From an uncultured Asticcacaulis sp. (lineage in GTDB: Bacteria; Pseudomonadota; Alphaproteobacteria; Caulobacterales; Caulobacteraceae), in contig CAMLPZ010000086.1 of the NCBI GenBank assembly GCA_946482045.1, positions 1 through 14,374 of the forward strand: a DNA stretch of 14,374 nt, given 5' to 3'. Below the pieces are notes generated by a model. The model did no database searches and was not told the origin of the DNA. It was given only the letters and a program-made list of their open reading frames with translations. Both the position numbers and the translations under genes were made by a program. Shown piece after piece: positions 6,836-13,611 of the stretch (positions are counted from its first letter, which is position 1; the number at the start of each line of letters is the position of its first letter).

Positions 6836-7264
6836 ATGAGCAAACTGATCCTCCACGCCACCTCCCTGACGCTCCTGGTTGGCCAGACCTGGCGCGGTGT
6901 GTTGGTTGTGGGGCCGTCCGGCATCGGCAAAAGCGACCTGGCCCTGCGCGCCATCGAATCGGGCTGTCACCTGGTCTCGGACGACTATTCGTGCATCTGG
7001 ACGTCCGGCGGGCACCTCTATGCTGCTCCGCCCGAAACCATCGAAGGACTAATGGAAGTCCGCGGCCTTGGCATCATCGGTCAGGGACAGCGCCGCCCAA
7101 TGACCCGTATCACTTTGGTGGCGATGGCGCAGACCGATCCGGTCGACCGCTTGCCGGAAAACGAAATCACTCCCATATTGGGACTGAACCTCCCAACGAC
7201 CCGCCTCAATCCACGTGAAGCGTCTTCGGTCCCGAAACTCATCACGCGCCTGCGGCAAAACTAG
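6836..7264 (+). CDS. hprK: HPr kinase/phosphorylase HprK, short alphaproteobacterial form
   Basis: The 142-residue protein is the C-terminal catalytic domain alone, lacking the roughly 130-residue N-terminal domain of Firmicute HprK, as is usual in alphaproteobacteria. It has Walker A GPSGIGKS (26-33), the SDD motif at 48-50 and the HprK signature region MEVRGLGII (73-81). The family role is to phosphorylate HPr on a regulatory serine and to remove that phosphate. I start at ATG 6836, since MSKLILHATS aligns with the common N-terminus of short HprK proteins. A TTG at 6800 would add 12 residues lying in the palindromic repeat. Neither start has a visible Shine-Dalgarno, which is unusual beside the good sites of the neighbours. 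Its likely substrate HPr is encoded about 0.7 kb downstream. Confidence 0.93.
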   Translation: MSKLILHATSLTLLVGQTWRGVLVVGPSGIGKSDLALRAIESGCHLVSDDYSCIWTSGGHLYAAPPETIEGLMEVRGLGIIGQGQRRPMTRITLVAMAQTDPVDRLPENEITPILGLNLPTTRLNPREASSVPKLITRLRQN

Positions 7265-7380
7265 GCCGCACCTGGAAGGCCTTAGCGATACAACCCTACC
7301 GTGCCGCTACGTCAAGTGACACAGAAGCCACGGTTTTCGCTTTGGTGCGGGTTTTGCTGGGCAGTTCACAATTTCTCATT

Positions 7381-7409
7381 TTGCAGTGCGAAGCAAAGAG
7401 GACTAATAT
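7381..7409 (+). promoter_or_regulatory. Candidate promoter of the EIIA-HPr genes
   Basis: TTGCAG (7381-7386) and TAATAT (7404-7409) are exactly 17 bases apart, about 50 bases before the EIIA start. This is one of the best housekeeping-type promoter matches in the window. It implies that EIIA and HPr can be transcribed separately from chvI-chvG-hprK. The rest of the 193-base gap after hprK shows no gene. Confidence 0.5.
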
Positions 7410-7457
7410 CGCGTATTCGGCCGGTCGCACGAGCGCGGCAGTAAGGTTAAGGCATAC

Positions 7458-7862
7458 ATGATCGGACTGGTGATCGTTACGCATGGCAGGCTCGCCGAAG
7501 AGTTCGTCGCGGCGATGGAACATGTGGTGGGGCCACAGAGCCAGGTGACCCCTATCTGCATCGGGCCGGAAGACGATGTCAGCCTGCGTCGTCAGGAAAT
7601 CCTGAAGGCCACTGCTGAGAACGATACCGGTGACGGCGTCATCCTGCTGACCGACATGTTCGGCGGCACGCCGTCCAACCTGGCTATTTCGGTGATGGAA
7701 CAGACGCGCGCCGAAGTCATCGCCGGCATCAATCTGCCCATGCTGATCAAGCTGGCCTCGCTTCGCCGCAACGAAGACCTGGGCGCCTGCGTCTGCCACG
7801 CCCAGGAAGCCGGCCGCAAATATGTGACGGTCGCCTCCTACGTTCTGTCCGGAGACAACTGA
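7458..7862 (+). CDS. PTS EIIA component, mannose (EIIA-Man) type
   Basis: The 134-residue single-domain cytoplasmic protein has phospho-acceptor H9 in IGLVIVTHG and the family motif TDMFGGTPSN (65-74), whose D66 corresponds to the active-site Asp of E. coli IIA-Man. Length matches the IIA domain alone; no IIB, IIC or IID partner is present. In alphaproteobacteria such EIIA proteins are the output of an incomplete, regulatory phosphotransferase chain (EI to HPr to EIIA), not of a sugar transporter. The SD-like AAGG (7449-7452) is five bases from ATG. It is 82 bases upstream of ptsH, probably in one transcript. Confidence 0.92.
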   Translation: MIGLVIVTHGRLAEEFVAAMEHVVGPQSQVTPICIGPEDDVSLRRQEILKATAENDTGDGVILLTDMFGGTPSNLAISVMEQTRAEVIAGINLPMLIKLASLRRNEDLGACVCHAQEAGRKYVTVASYVLSGDN

Positions 7863-7926
7863 GTCTCATAGGATTTTGACTGGACTCGGAATCAGAACTC
7901 TCGCATCATCCGGCAAAACACCAAAT

Positions 7927-7941
7927 ACCTCCGAAGGAGGT
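7927..7941 (+). promoter_or_regulatory. Hairpin masking the ptsH ribosome-binding site
   Basis: ACCTCC (7927-7932) is the exact complement of GGAGGT (7936-7941), separated by GAA. The 3' arm is the core of the strong Shine-Dalgarno AAGGAGG (7934-7940), four bases before the HPr ATG. A six-pair GC-rich stem could limit ribosome access. Two GANTC sites, GACTC (7883-7887) and GAATC (7889-7893), lie in the same leader. Confidence 0.5.
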
Positions 7942-7944
7942 CCT

Positions 7945-8235
7945 ATGAGTGAGACGGCATTACCGGTGCGAGCCCAGGTCGAAATCTGCAACAATAAGGG
8001 CCTGCACGCCCGCGCCTCGGCCAAGTTCGTGAAACTGGCCTCGAGTTTCGAGAAAGCCCAGATCCACGTCATCAAGGACGACAACCGCGTCGATGCCCTG
8101 TCGATCATGGGCCTGTTGATGCTAGGTGCGGCAAAGGGCTCGCTGATCGAAATCGAAGCTGAGGGCGAAGACGCCGAGGCCGCCGTCAAGGCGCTCAGCG
8201 AACTGGTCGCCAACCGCTTCGATGAAGAGGCGTGA
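7945..8235 (+). CDS. ptsH: Phosphocarrier protein HPr
   Basis: The 96-residue HPr has phospho-histidine H21 in NNKGLHARASAKFV (position 15 in most HPr; the N-terminus here is about six residues longer). The regulatory serine is S53 in DALSIMGLLMLG, equivalent to Ser46 and the expected target of HprK. I chose ATG 7945 because AAGGAGG (7934-7940) is four bases upstream; the frame stays open to a TTG at 7876 without support. HPr takes phosphate from enzyme I, encoded elsewhere, and passes it to EIIA. Its stop lies within the beginning of the next gene, so the two are probably translationally coupled. Confidence 0.96.
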   Translation: MSETALPVRAQVEICNNKGLHARASAKFVKLASSFEKAQIHVIKDDNRVDALSIMGLLMLGAAKGSLIEIEAEGEDAEAAVKALSELVANRFDEEA

Positions 8236-9052
8236 CGTGAAACCGCTCTGGCTCGCTGTTGCTATTGCCCTTTCGCTAACCGCGCCGGCTATCGCGCATG
8301 CCGAGGAGGGTGAGCCCGAAGCTACGGCGCCGGTGAAGAAAAAGATCCGTAAGAAGGTCAAGGCGAAGCCGAAGGCCACGGTGCCCGCCACGCCCGCCGG
8401 TCCAATACCCTATACCTCGCTTGCGCCATCGACTGTGCCCAATGCCCAGCCTGTGACGCCCGGCCCGCCGGCGCACGCCCTAACGCATGAGGTCATGCCC
8501 CAGCCGGCAGAAACCAACGTGCCGGTCGCACCGCCTTCCGACGTCGCTATTGCCCCGAAGGTGGATGCCACGCCGCCTCCCCCTCCCCCACCGCCGCCTG
8601 TGGTGGCCCAGGCGATCCCACAGGCCGCGCCGACAGTCGGTGGCCAGGCGCAAATCAGCCTGAAGTGCGAAACCATCGTCGCCGATGGCAAGCAGACAAT
8701 CAGCCGCGGCAGCTTCTATATCGATTTGTTCCCGTCGGCGGTCTTCCCTGACCAGACGGCCGACTTCAAATTCCTGTTCGTCGACCCGGCACACAAGTCG
8801 CTGATTCGCGGCTCCATCTGTCTCGACACCATGTGCACCGCCAATGTCACTGAAAGCGCCTATTATCTGGTCAACAGGGTGACCAAGCGCGGCGCGGCCC
8901 TGCGCATCACGCTCGACCGGTCGCGCGGTGCATTCTATGCCGAGGAGATCGACAGCGGCGTCTTCGGAATGTTCGGCGGCAACAAGAAGGGCAGCCATCC
9001 CGGCGAAAGCGGCTATTGCACGCCGCAAAGCCTGCCGTCGAAGCTGTTCTGA
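8222..9052 (+). CDS. Secreted proline-rich protein with C-terminal four-cysteine domain, unknown function
   Basis: I do not recognise the family. The 276-residue reading begins MKRRDVKPLWLAVAIALSL, with a Sec signal peptide and likely cleavage after AIAHA (residue 27). GTG 8237 is an alternative start, better served by GAAGAGG (8224-8230), and would give 271 residues. The mature protein has a Lys-rich stretch (39-51), a Pro/Ala-rich linker to about 140 including nine consecutive prolines (118-126), and a compact domain from about 143 with cysteines at 149, 200, 205 and 266, probably two disulfides in the periplasm. There is no TonB-type C-terminus and no lipobox. It overlaps ptsH by 14 bases but its export argues against a direct role in the phosphotransferase chain. 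The basic linker could bind cell-wall or outer-membrane polymers; this is speculative. Confidence 0.85.
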   Translation: MKRRDVKPLWLAVAIALSLTAPAIAHAEEGEPEATAPVKKKIRKKVKAKPKATVPATPAGPIPYTSLAPSTVPNAQPVTPGPPAHALTHEVMPQPAETNVPVAPPSDVAIAPKVDATPPPPPPPPPVVAQAIPQAAPTVGGQAQISLKCETIVADGKQTISRGSFYIDLFPSAVFPDQTADFKFLFVDPAHKSLIRGSICLDTMCTANVTESAYYLVNRVTKRGAALRITLDRSRGAFYAEEIDSGVFGMFGGNKKGSHPGESGYCTPQSLPSKLF

Positions 9053-9110
9053 TCAACTCCTTACGAAGTTCGCCCCGCCCCGCGTGGAAACCTTAGCCGG
9101 CGTCCGATAT

Positions 9111-9142
9111 CCTTTGATCAACAAAAATGATTTCAAAGGAGA
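9111..9142 (+). promoter_or_regulatory. Hairpin masking the csbD ribosome-binding site
   Basis: CCTTTG-ATCA (9111-9120) pairs with TGAT (9128-9131) and, after a TT bulge, CAAAGG (9134-9139), around an ACAAAAA loop. The 3' arm overlaps the Shine-Dalgarno AAAGGAGA (9135-9142). The stem is AT-rich compared with the one at ptsH, so it could melt more easily. The 95-base gap shows no confident promoter; GGAAA (9086-9090) is only vaguely like an extracytoplasmic stress-sigma -35 element. Confidence 0.45.
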
Positions 9143-9147
9143 TAGTC

Positions 9148-9387
9148 ATGAATCGCGATCGTATCGACGGCAGCTGGGAACAGGTCAAGGGCCACGTCCA
9201 GAAGGCATGGGGCAAGCTGACCAATGACGACCTCGACGTTATCGAAGGCAACCGCAAGCTCCTGGCAGGCAAGATTCAGGAACGCTACGGCGTTGCCCAG
9301 GACGAAGCCGAACTTCAGGTCCGCCGCTGGAACGACGAGAATAACGACATGGTCGATGACGGCACGATCCGTTCCGACCGCCTTTAA
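9148..9387 (+). CDS. CsbD/YjbJ-family stress protein
   Basis: The 79-residue hydrophilic protein matches the CsbD family: NRDRIDGSWEQVKGHV near the N-terminus, WGKLTNDDLDVIEG (21-34), then KLLAGKIQERYG (37-48) and AELQVRRW. E. coli YjbJ has the same order and nearly the same length; this copy has about ten extra acidic C-terminal residues. The family is abundant under general stress, but its molecular function is not established. ATG 9148 is chosen because AAAGGAGA lies five bases upstream; an in-frame ATG at 9127 has no such support. It is flanked by a terminator and is probably monocistronic or the end of the preceding unit. Confidence 0.93.
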   Translation: MNRDRIDGSWEQVKGHVQKAWGKLTNDDLDVIEGNRKLLAGKIQERYGVAQDEAELQVRRWNDENNDMVDDGTIRSDRL

Positions 9388-9397
9388 CGAACATCTT

Positions 9398-9413
9398 CGG
9401 TTCCGCCGAACCG
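9398..9413. repeat. Small hairpin between csbD and its terminator
   Basis: CGGTTC (9398-9403) pairs with GAACCG (9408-9413) around CGCC. It sits between the csbD stop and the terminator stem and may form a double hairpin at the mRNA 3' end. Confidence 0.4.
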
Positions 9414-9420
9414 GAGTATC

Positions 9421-9457
9421 AAGAGCGGAAGTGGCTTAACGGCCGCTTCCGCTCTTT
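9421..9457 (+). terminator. Terminator after csbD
   Basis: AAGAGCGGAAG (9421-9431) pairs perfectly with CTTCCGCTCTT (9446-9456). The stem continues through a T-G pair and GGC/GCC to a six-base TTAACG loop. The downstream T-tract is short (CTCTTTG), so it may act as a terminator or as an mRNA 3'-end stabiliser. It separates csbD from the light-sensing operon. Confidence 0.65.
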
Positions 9458-9483
9458 GTGATTCGAAGACATACGGTGATAAT
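9456..9483 (+). promoter_or_regulatory. Candidate promoter of the heme oxygenase-phytochrome operon
   Basis: TTGTGA (9456-9461) and GATAAT (9478-9483) are 16 bases apart, about 30 bases before the heme oxygenase ATG. A GANTC methylation-type site (GATTC, 9460-9464) overlaps the -35/spacer junction. No Shine-Dalgarno precedes the ATG at 9514, so the leader is short and its translation initiation is not obvious. Confidence 0.4.
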
Positions 9484-9513
9484 GCAGTTGCAGCGAAACG
9501 ATACGATTGCCCG

Positions 9514-10092
9514 ATGACCCTGCTGGAACGCCTGAGAACCGAGACGCGCGATGCCCATGAAGCCCTGCATGTCCATCCGCTTCTGGCGCCGCTCATCTCT
9601 CCGGACGTGACATTCCGCGACTACCGCTACGCGCTTCTGGCCTTTGAGCTGTTCTACAGGATCATGGAGTCCCGGCCTGTTTCCTTCCCGGCCGCCAGCG
9701 CGCCCGTGCGCGACTGGCTGGCGCAGGACATGCAAAGGCAGGGCCTCATGCCGTTGGCGATCGAGGTCTCTTTGCCCGGCCTCCACACCCCCTCCCAAAT
9801 ATGGGGGTACCTCTACGTCAAGCAGGGATCGACCCTTGGGGGTAATGTCATGTCAAAGGCGCTTAGGCGGCATCTGCACCTGCAACCTGTGACAGAACAA
9901 CGCTTCTTTGCCGGTTACGGCGACGAAAACGGTAAGCGCTGGCAAAATTTTATTGAAAACTTATTCGAAATTGCACCCTTCTTACAACCGAATGAAACGA
10001 TCGAGACGGCTGTGGCGTGCTTTCAGGGAGTCGCCGATATCTGCGACATCGTACTATGCCTGAAAGATAAACATGCCCTTCAAACCCCGTGA
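9514..10092 (+). CDS. bphO: Biliverdin-producing heme oxygenase (BphO type)
   Basis: The 192-residue protein matches bacterial heme oxygenases. The proximal heme ligand is H15 in TRDAHEALH. The distal-helix region reads WGYLYVKQGSTLGGNVMSKAL (98-117), carrying the family's GSTLGG (105-110). It is expected to open heme to biliverdin IXalpha, releasing CO and iron, with electrons from a separate reductase not seen here. Its last 20 bases overlap the bacteriophytochrome gene, whose chromophore is biliverdin; that is the strongest evidence for the role. No Shine-Dalgarno is visible at the ATG, which was chosen because the proximal His then falls at the normal distance from the N-terminus. Confidence 0.92.
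   Translation: MTLLERLRTETRDAHEALHVHPLLAPLISPDVTFRDYRYALLAFELFYRIMESRPVSFPAASAPVRDWLAQDMQRQGLMPLAIEVSLPGLHTPSQIWGYLYVKQGSTLGGNVMSKALRRHLHLQPVTEQRFFAGYGDENGKRWQNFIENLFEIAPFLQPNETIETAVACFQGVADICDIVLCLKDKHALQTP
10020..10066 (+). promoter_or_regulatory. Inverted repeat over the bphP ribosome-binding site, inside bphO
   Basis: CTTTCAGG (10020-10027) is the exact complement of CCTGAAAG (10059-10066). The latter holds the only purine-rich stretch (GAAAGA) before the bphP ATG at 10073. A smaller stem, TCGC/GCGA (10031-10034 with 10043-10046), is nested inside. Ribosomes finishing bphO would open it, which would favour translational coupling. Confidence 0.4.
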
Positions 10093-12802
10093 ACAACTGA
10101 CCGAAAAGCAGCTGGAACGTGCCCTGCAAAGTTGCGAGCAAGAACCGATTCACACGCCGGGCTCCATCCAGCCGTTCGGCGTCATGCTGGTGCTCAATCG
10201 CGACGACCACACTATCCTGCAGGCCAGCGAGAATTTGGAATCCTGGATCGGCGTGCCATATACAAAGGCCTTAGGCACCAAACTGGACGATATTCTTGGT
10301 GCCGAACAGGCCGAGATCATACGCCATATCGTTGTCACCCGCGAGCTCGAGCCGACCCAGTCGACAGTCATCAAGGTGAACGGCCAAAGCTTCGACGCCG
10401 TCGCCCACCTGTCGGACGGCTATATCGTCGTCGAACTGGAAATCGTCGATAATCCCAAGGTGCTGGAGCGCGATTACTTTTACGACGAAATGCGCCAATT
10501 CGCCGTCGGCATGCGCGACCAACGCAAGACCGAAGACCTGTATAATTTCGTGACGGCGCAGGTGCGCAAGATCACCGGCTTCGACCGAGTCAAACTCTAC
10601 CGTTTCGACGAAGAATGGAACGGTGAAGTCATTGCCGAAAGCCGCGCGCCCTACATGGCGTCGTACAAGGGGCTGAACTTCCCGGCTTCCGACATCCCGC
10701 CGCAAGCCCGCGCGCTTTACACCAAGAATTTCATCCGGGCGATCGCCGATATCAACTATGCGCCGGTGCCGGTCCTGCCGGCGCTGAATCCGCATACCAA
10801 CCGCCCGCTCGATATGTCTATGTCGGCCCTGCGCAGCGTGTCGCCGATCCACGTCCAGTACCTGGCAAACATGGGCGTATCGGCATCGATGTCGATCACC
10901 ATCATGCAGAACGGCCGCTTCTGGGGGCTGGTCGCATGCCATCACAACAGCCCCTATCATGTTCCCTATCGCATCCGGCTGGTGTCGGAAATCATGGGCC
11001 ACATATTCTCGGCGCAACTGTCGTCGCTGGAAGAAATCGTCGATCGCGCCGAAAGCGAGAAGCGCCGGCTGATCGTCGAGCGACTGTCGGCGACCCTGGG
11101 AACGCATTTCGACCTCTACGACCTCCTTGTCGAAAAGAAGGAACTGGCGCTCGACGCCATGAAGTCCCAGGGCATGGCGGTGCAATACAAGAAGCGCGTC
11201 CACAGCTTTGATTCGGCGCCGAATGAAGAGACGATGGTCCGCCTGGCCGACTGGCTGCACCGCCGCCACCCCGGCGGCATCGTTAAGACCAATGACGCTG
11301 AAACCTTCTGCGCCGGCGTCCCGGGGCTGGAAGGGCTGAAGGGCGGCTTCCTGGCCGCTCCGATCAGCCATATGCGCAACGATTATGTCATTTGGTTCCG
11401 CGACGCCATCGCCAAGAACGTCAACTGGGCCGGCAACCCTGAGAAGACCGCCGTAGAGGAAAAGGCTGGCCATCGCCTGGTGCCGCGCGCGTCATTCGAC
11501 CTGTGGAAACAGGAAGTCCAGAGCCGATCGCGGCCGTGGGCTAAGGAAGATGTCGAAATGGCCCAGTCTATCATCCATATCTTCAACCAGTCCGAACGCA
11601 TGGCGGCCGAGGAGGCCAGCCTCGCCAAGAGCGAGTTCCTGGCCAATATGAGCCACGAGTTGCGCACGCCGATGAACGCCATTATCGGCATCGTCAGCAT
11701 CCTTGATCGCGACCCCAATCTGACGCCAAAACAGCGCCAGTTCATCTCGACACTGAACATCAGTTCCGCGTCACTGCTGAACCTGATCAACGACTTACTC
11801 GATATCGCCAAGATCGAGTCGAGCGAGATGCAGATCGAGAACCGGCCTTTCAACCTGTCGGACGTCCTGGAAGAAGTGCGCTCGATCATGAATGTGCGCG
11901 CCATCGAGAAGGACCTGCTTTTGTCCGTCAAGGCGCCACCGCGCGCGCAGATGAACTTCGTCGGCGATGTGGCGCGCATCCGCCAGGTCATGCTGAACCT
12001 GGTGTCGAACGCGCTGAAATTCACCGAAGAGGGCTTCGTCAATATACTGGTCAAGATCGAGAGCGAGCAACGTGTGCGTATCGACGTTGTCGATTCCGGC
12101 ATCGGCATGACCCAGGCGCAGATGGAACGCGTGTTCGACAAGTTCGTCCAGGCCGACGAAACTATTTCCCGGCGCTTTGGCGGCACGGGCCTGGGCCTGA
12201 CCATCGTCAAGAACCTCGTCACCATGATGGGCGGCGAGGTCAACGTGCAGAGCCAGGAGGGCATGGGTTCGCGTTTCTGTATCACCCTGCCGCTGCAACA
12301 CGTCGAACATATCGCCCAAAACGACGACGATCCACGCTTCCGTGCCACCCGCCCGCCGTCCGAGGTCCAGAACGCGCTTAAGAAGACCAGCCATCGCAAG
12401 CGTATCCTGCTGGTCGAGGACTATGAAGGCAATGTCATCGTCGCCCTGACCCTGCTTCAGGACGCCGGCTACGAGGTGGTCGTCGCCAATAACGGCAAGG
12501 AGGCAGTCGCAAAGCTGGAAGCCGAACCCTTCGACCTCGTGCTGATGGACGTGCAGATGCCCGTCATGGATGGCTATACGGCCACGGCCTTGATCCGTAA
12601 GCTCCAGGCCGCCGGGCAGATGCAGGCGGTCAAGATCGTCGGCATGACGGCGCATGCGCTGAACGGCGACCGCCAGAAATGCCTGGATGTCGGCATGGAC
12701 GACTACCTGTCCAAGCCTTTCAATCCTGAACGGCTCGACGCCATACTGGCTCACAACCTCAGCGGCCAGCCATCGGCCAACAAGGCGGGCCTGGCCGATT
12801 AA
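10073..12802 (+). CDS. bphP: Bacteriophytochrome hybrid histidine kinase (PAS-GAF-PHY-HisKA-HATPase-REC)
   Basis: The 909-residue red/far-red photoreceptor kinase has C21 ([15 protein letters not shown]) as the expected biliverdin attachment site. The GAF domain (about 140-320) has Y176, [10 protein letters not shown] with D207, RSVSPIH with H260, Y263 and ACHH with H290; these fall at the same numbers as in Deinococcus BphP. The PHY domain (about 330-505) has the tongue motif PRASF (471-475). The kinase core has H528 in [10 protein letters not shown] box SNALKFTE, G1 box DSGIGM and G2 box FGGTGLGL. A receiver domain follows (about 776-895) with D826 and K881. There is no Hpt domain nearby, so the final phosphate acceptor is unknown. 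Unusual details: IQPFG where many bacteriophytochromes have IQPHG, and LN where Deinococcus has HR just before FPASDIP. The start overlaps bphO by 20 bases. Confidence 0.97.
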   Translation: MPFKPREQLTEKQLERALQSCEQEPIHTPGSIQPFGVMLVLNRDDHTILQASENLESWIGVPYTKALGTKLDDILGAEQAEIIRHIVVTRELEPTQSTVIKVNGQSFDAVAHLSDGYIVVELEIVDNPKVLERDYFYDEMRQFAVGMRDQRKTEDLYNFVTAQVRKITGFDRVKLYRFDEEWNGEVIAESRAPYMASYKGLNFPASDIPPQARALYTKNFIRAIADINYAPVPVLPALNPHTNRPLDMSMSALRSVSPIHVQYLANMGVSASMSITIMQNGRFWGLVACHHNSPYHVPYRIRLVSEIMGHIFSAQLSSLEEIVDRAESEKRRLIVERLSATLGTHFDLYDLLVEKKELALDAMKSQGMAVQYKKRVHSFDSAPNEETMVRLADWLHRRHPGGIVKTNDAETFCAGVPGLEGLKGGFLAAPISHMRNDYVIWFRDAIAKNVNWAGNPEKTAVEEKAGHRLVPRASFDLWKQEVQSRSRPWAKEDVEMAQSIIHIFNQSERMAAEEASLAKSEFLANMSHELRTPMNAIIGIVSILDRDPNLTPKQRQFISTLNISSASLLNLINDLLDIAKIESSEMQIENRPFNLSDVLEEVRSIMNVRAIEKDLLLSVKAPPRAQMNFVGDVARIRQVMLNLVSNALKFTEEGFVNILVKIESEQRVRIDVVDSGIGMTQAQMERVFDKFVQADETISRRFGGTGLGLTIVKNLVTMMGGEVNVQSQEGMGSRFCITLPLQHVEHIAQNDDDPRFRATRPPSEVQNALKKTSHRKRILLVEDYEGNVIVALTLLQDAGYEVVVANNGKEAVAKLEAEPFDLVLMDVQMPVMDGYTATALIRKLQAAGQMQAVKIVGMTAHALNGDRQKCLDVGMDDYLSKPFNPERLDAILAHNLSGQPSANKAGLAD

Positions 12803-12914
12803 TCGCTCACGTCTGCCTCCCGGCAACACCATCACGCTGGCCATTGACCTGTCTGCGCCGCTGTGTCACGGTGTGGCCATGCTGAACAGCCGAGCCCGTA
12901 CCGTAGCCGCAACA

Positions 12915-12939
12915 ACGACCGCCAGTGGCGGGGCGTTTT
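12915..12939 (+). terminator. Possible terminator of the bphO-bphP operon
   Basis: CCGCC (12919-12923) pairs with GGCGG (12927-12931) across AGT. Outer ACG (12915-12917) and CGT (12934-12936) can also pair, and the run TTTT (12936-12939) follows. The stem is short. The remainder of the 247-base gap up to 13049 holds no gene I can support. Confidence 0.4.
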
Positions 12940-12965
12940 GCCGGTGCGTGGCCCTAGGCTAACAG
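12938..12965 (+). promoter_or_regulatory. Weak promoter candidate for the isochorismatase-like gene
   Basis: TTGCCG (12938-12943) and TAACAG (12960-12965) are 16 bases apart, about 85 bases before the gene. The resulting leader would include the inverted repeats GTTCCTTTC/GAAAGAAC and CTCCGG/CCGGAG. The boxes are poor matches. Confidence 0.2.
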
Positions 12966-13021
12966 CACAGTTCGCAAACTCCCCGTTCCTTTCATCGTAA
13001 AGGCCGGGGACGAAAGAACCA

Positions 13022-13043
13022 CTCCGGCCGCACTGCACCGGAG
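13022..13043 (+). promoter_or_regulatory. Hairpin masking the ribosome-binding site of the isochorismatase-like gene
   Basis: CTCCGG (13022-13027) is the exact complement of CCGGAG (13038-13043), with a ten-base loop. The 3' arm contains the Shine-Dalgarno GGAG (13040-13043), six bases before ATG 13050. Confidence 0.45.
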
Positions 13044-13049
13044 CCACGC

Positions 13050-13601
13050 ATGCCCCCTCAACGCAATATTCAATCCGCGCTGATCGTCATTGACATGCAG
13101 CGCGCCCTGTTCGCCGCGCAGCAAAGGCCGCACGATGCCGACTTCGTTATCCGCCGTGTCTGTGCGCTGATCGACCGGGCACGGCGCGACGCGGTGCAGA
13201 TCGTCTTCGTCCAGACTGTCTCCGATGCCTTTCCGCGCGGCTCGGAAGGCTGGCGGCTGCTGGCGCCGCTGGAACCGCGTTTCCCGGACTGGGTGATCGA
13301 CAAGGTGCGGCCGAGCATCTTCCAGGGCACCAACCTGTCAGCGCAGCTTAAGGCCGTCGGCATATCGCGGCTGATCCTGGCCGGAGCAGGCACCGACACC
13401 GGCATCGACAGCTCGTGCCGGGCCGCGGCCGATCTTGGGTTTGAAGTCGTGCTGGCCGGCGATGCCCATACGACGGTCGATGGCGAAGTCCTGCCCGCCG
13501 ACATGATCATCGCGCACCACAATGCGACCCTGGCTGGACCATTCGCCAGTGTGGTCGCGGCCGACAGTGTCGGTTTCTGGCGCGGCGCGGAGTTCGCCTG
13601 A
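13050..13601 (+). CDS. Isochorismatase-family cysteine hydrolase
   Basis: The 183-residue protein has the isochorismatase-like fold signatures: LIVIDMQRALF with D15, K85 in VIDKVRPSIF, and the nucleophile C123 in DSSCRAAADLGFEVVLAGDAHTT. These form the usual Asp-Lys-Cys triad. The family hydrolyses amides and related bonds (nicotinamide, N-carbamoyl compounds, isochorismate and others). The region before the cysteine reads GAGTDTGID rather than the common GxxTxxCV pattern, so the substrate cannot be named. There is no isochorismate synthase or siderophore gene nearby, making true isochorismatase unlikely. It is cytoplasmic, with no signal peptide. Its stop is only ten bases from that of the convergent glyoxalase gene. 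Confidence 0.9.
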   Translation: MPPQRNIQSALIVIDMQRALFAAQQRPHDADFVIRRVCALIDRARRDAVQIVFVQTVSDAFPRGSEGWRLLAPLEPRFPDWVIDKVRPSIFQGTNLSAQLKAVGISRLILAGAGTDTGIDSSCRAAADLGFEVVLAGDAHTTVDGEVLPADMIIAHHNATLAGPFASVVAADSVGFWRGAEFA

Positions 13602-13611
13602 ATTTCCCGAA

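Noticed and set aside
8222..9052. TonB-like protein
   Set aside because: The proline/lysine-rich linker is suggestive, but the signal segment ends in a cleavage site and the C-terminal domain is a four-cysteine domain, not the TonB fold.
10271..12844. Long minus-strand frames inside bphP (up to 400 codons)
   Set aside because: They give Arg/His-rich shadow translations with no domains; the plus strand is a complete phytochrome kinase.
13050..13601. True isochorismatase of a siderophore pathway
   Set aside because: Only the fold and triad are supported; no isochorismate synthase, adenylation or siderophore genes are nearby.
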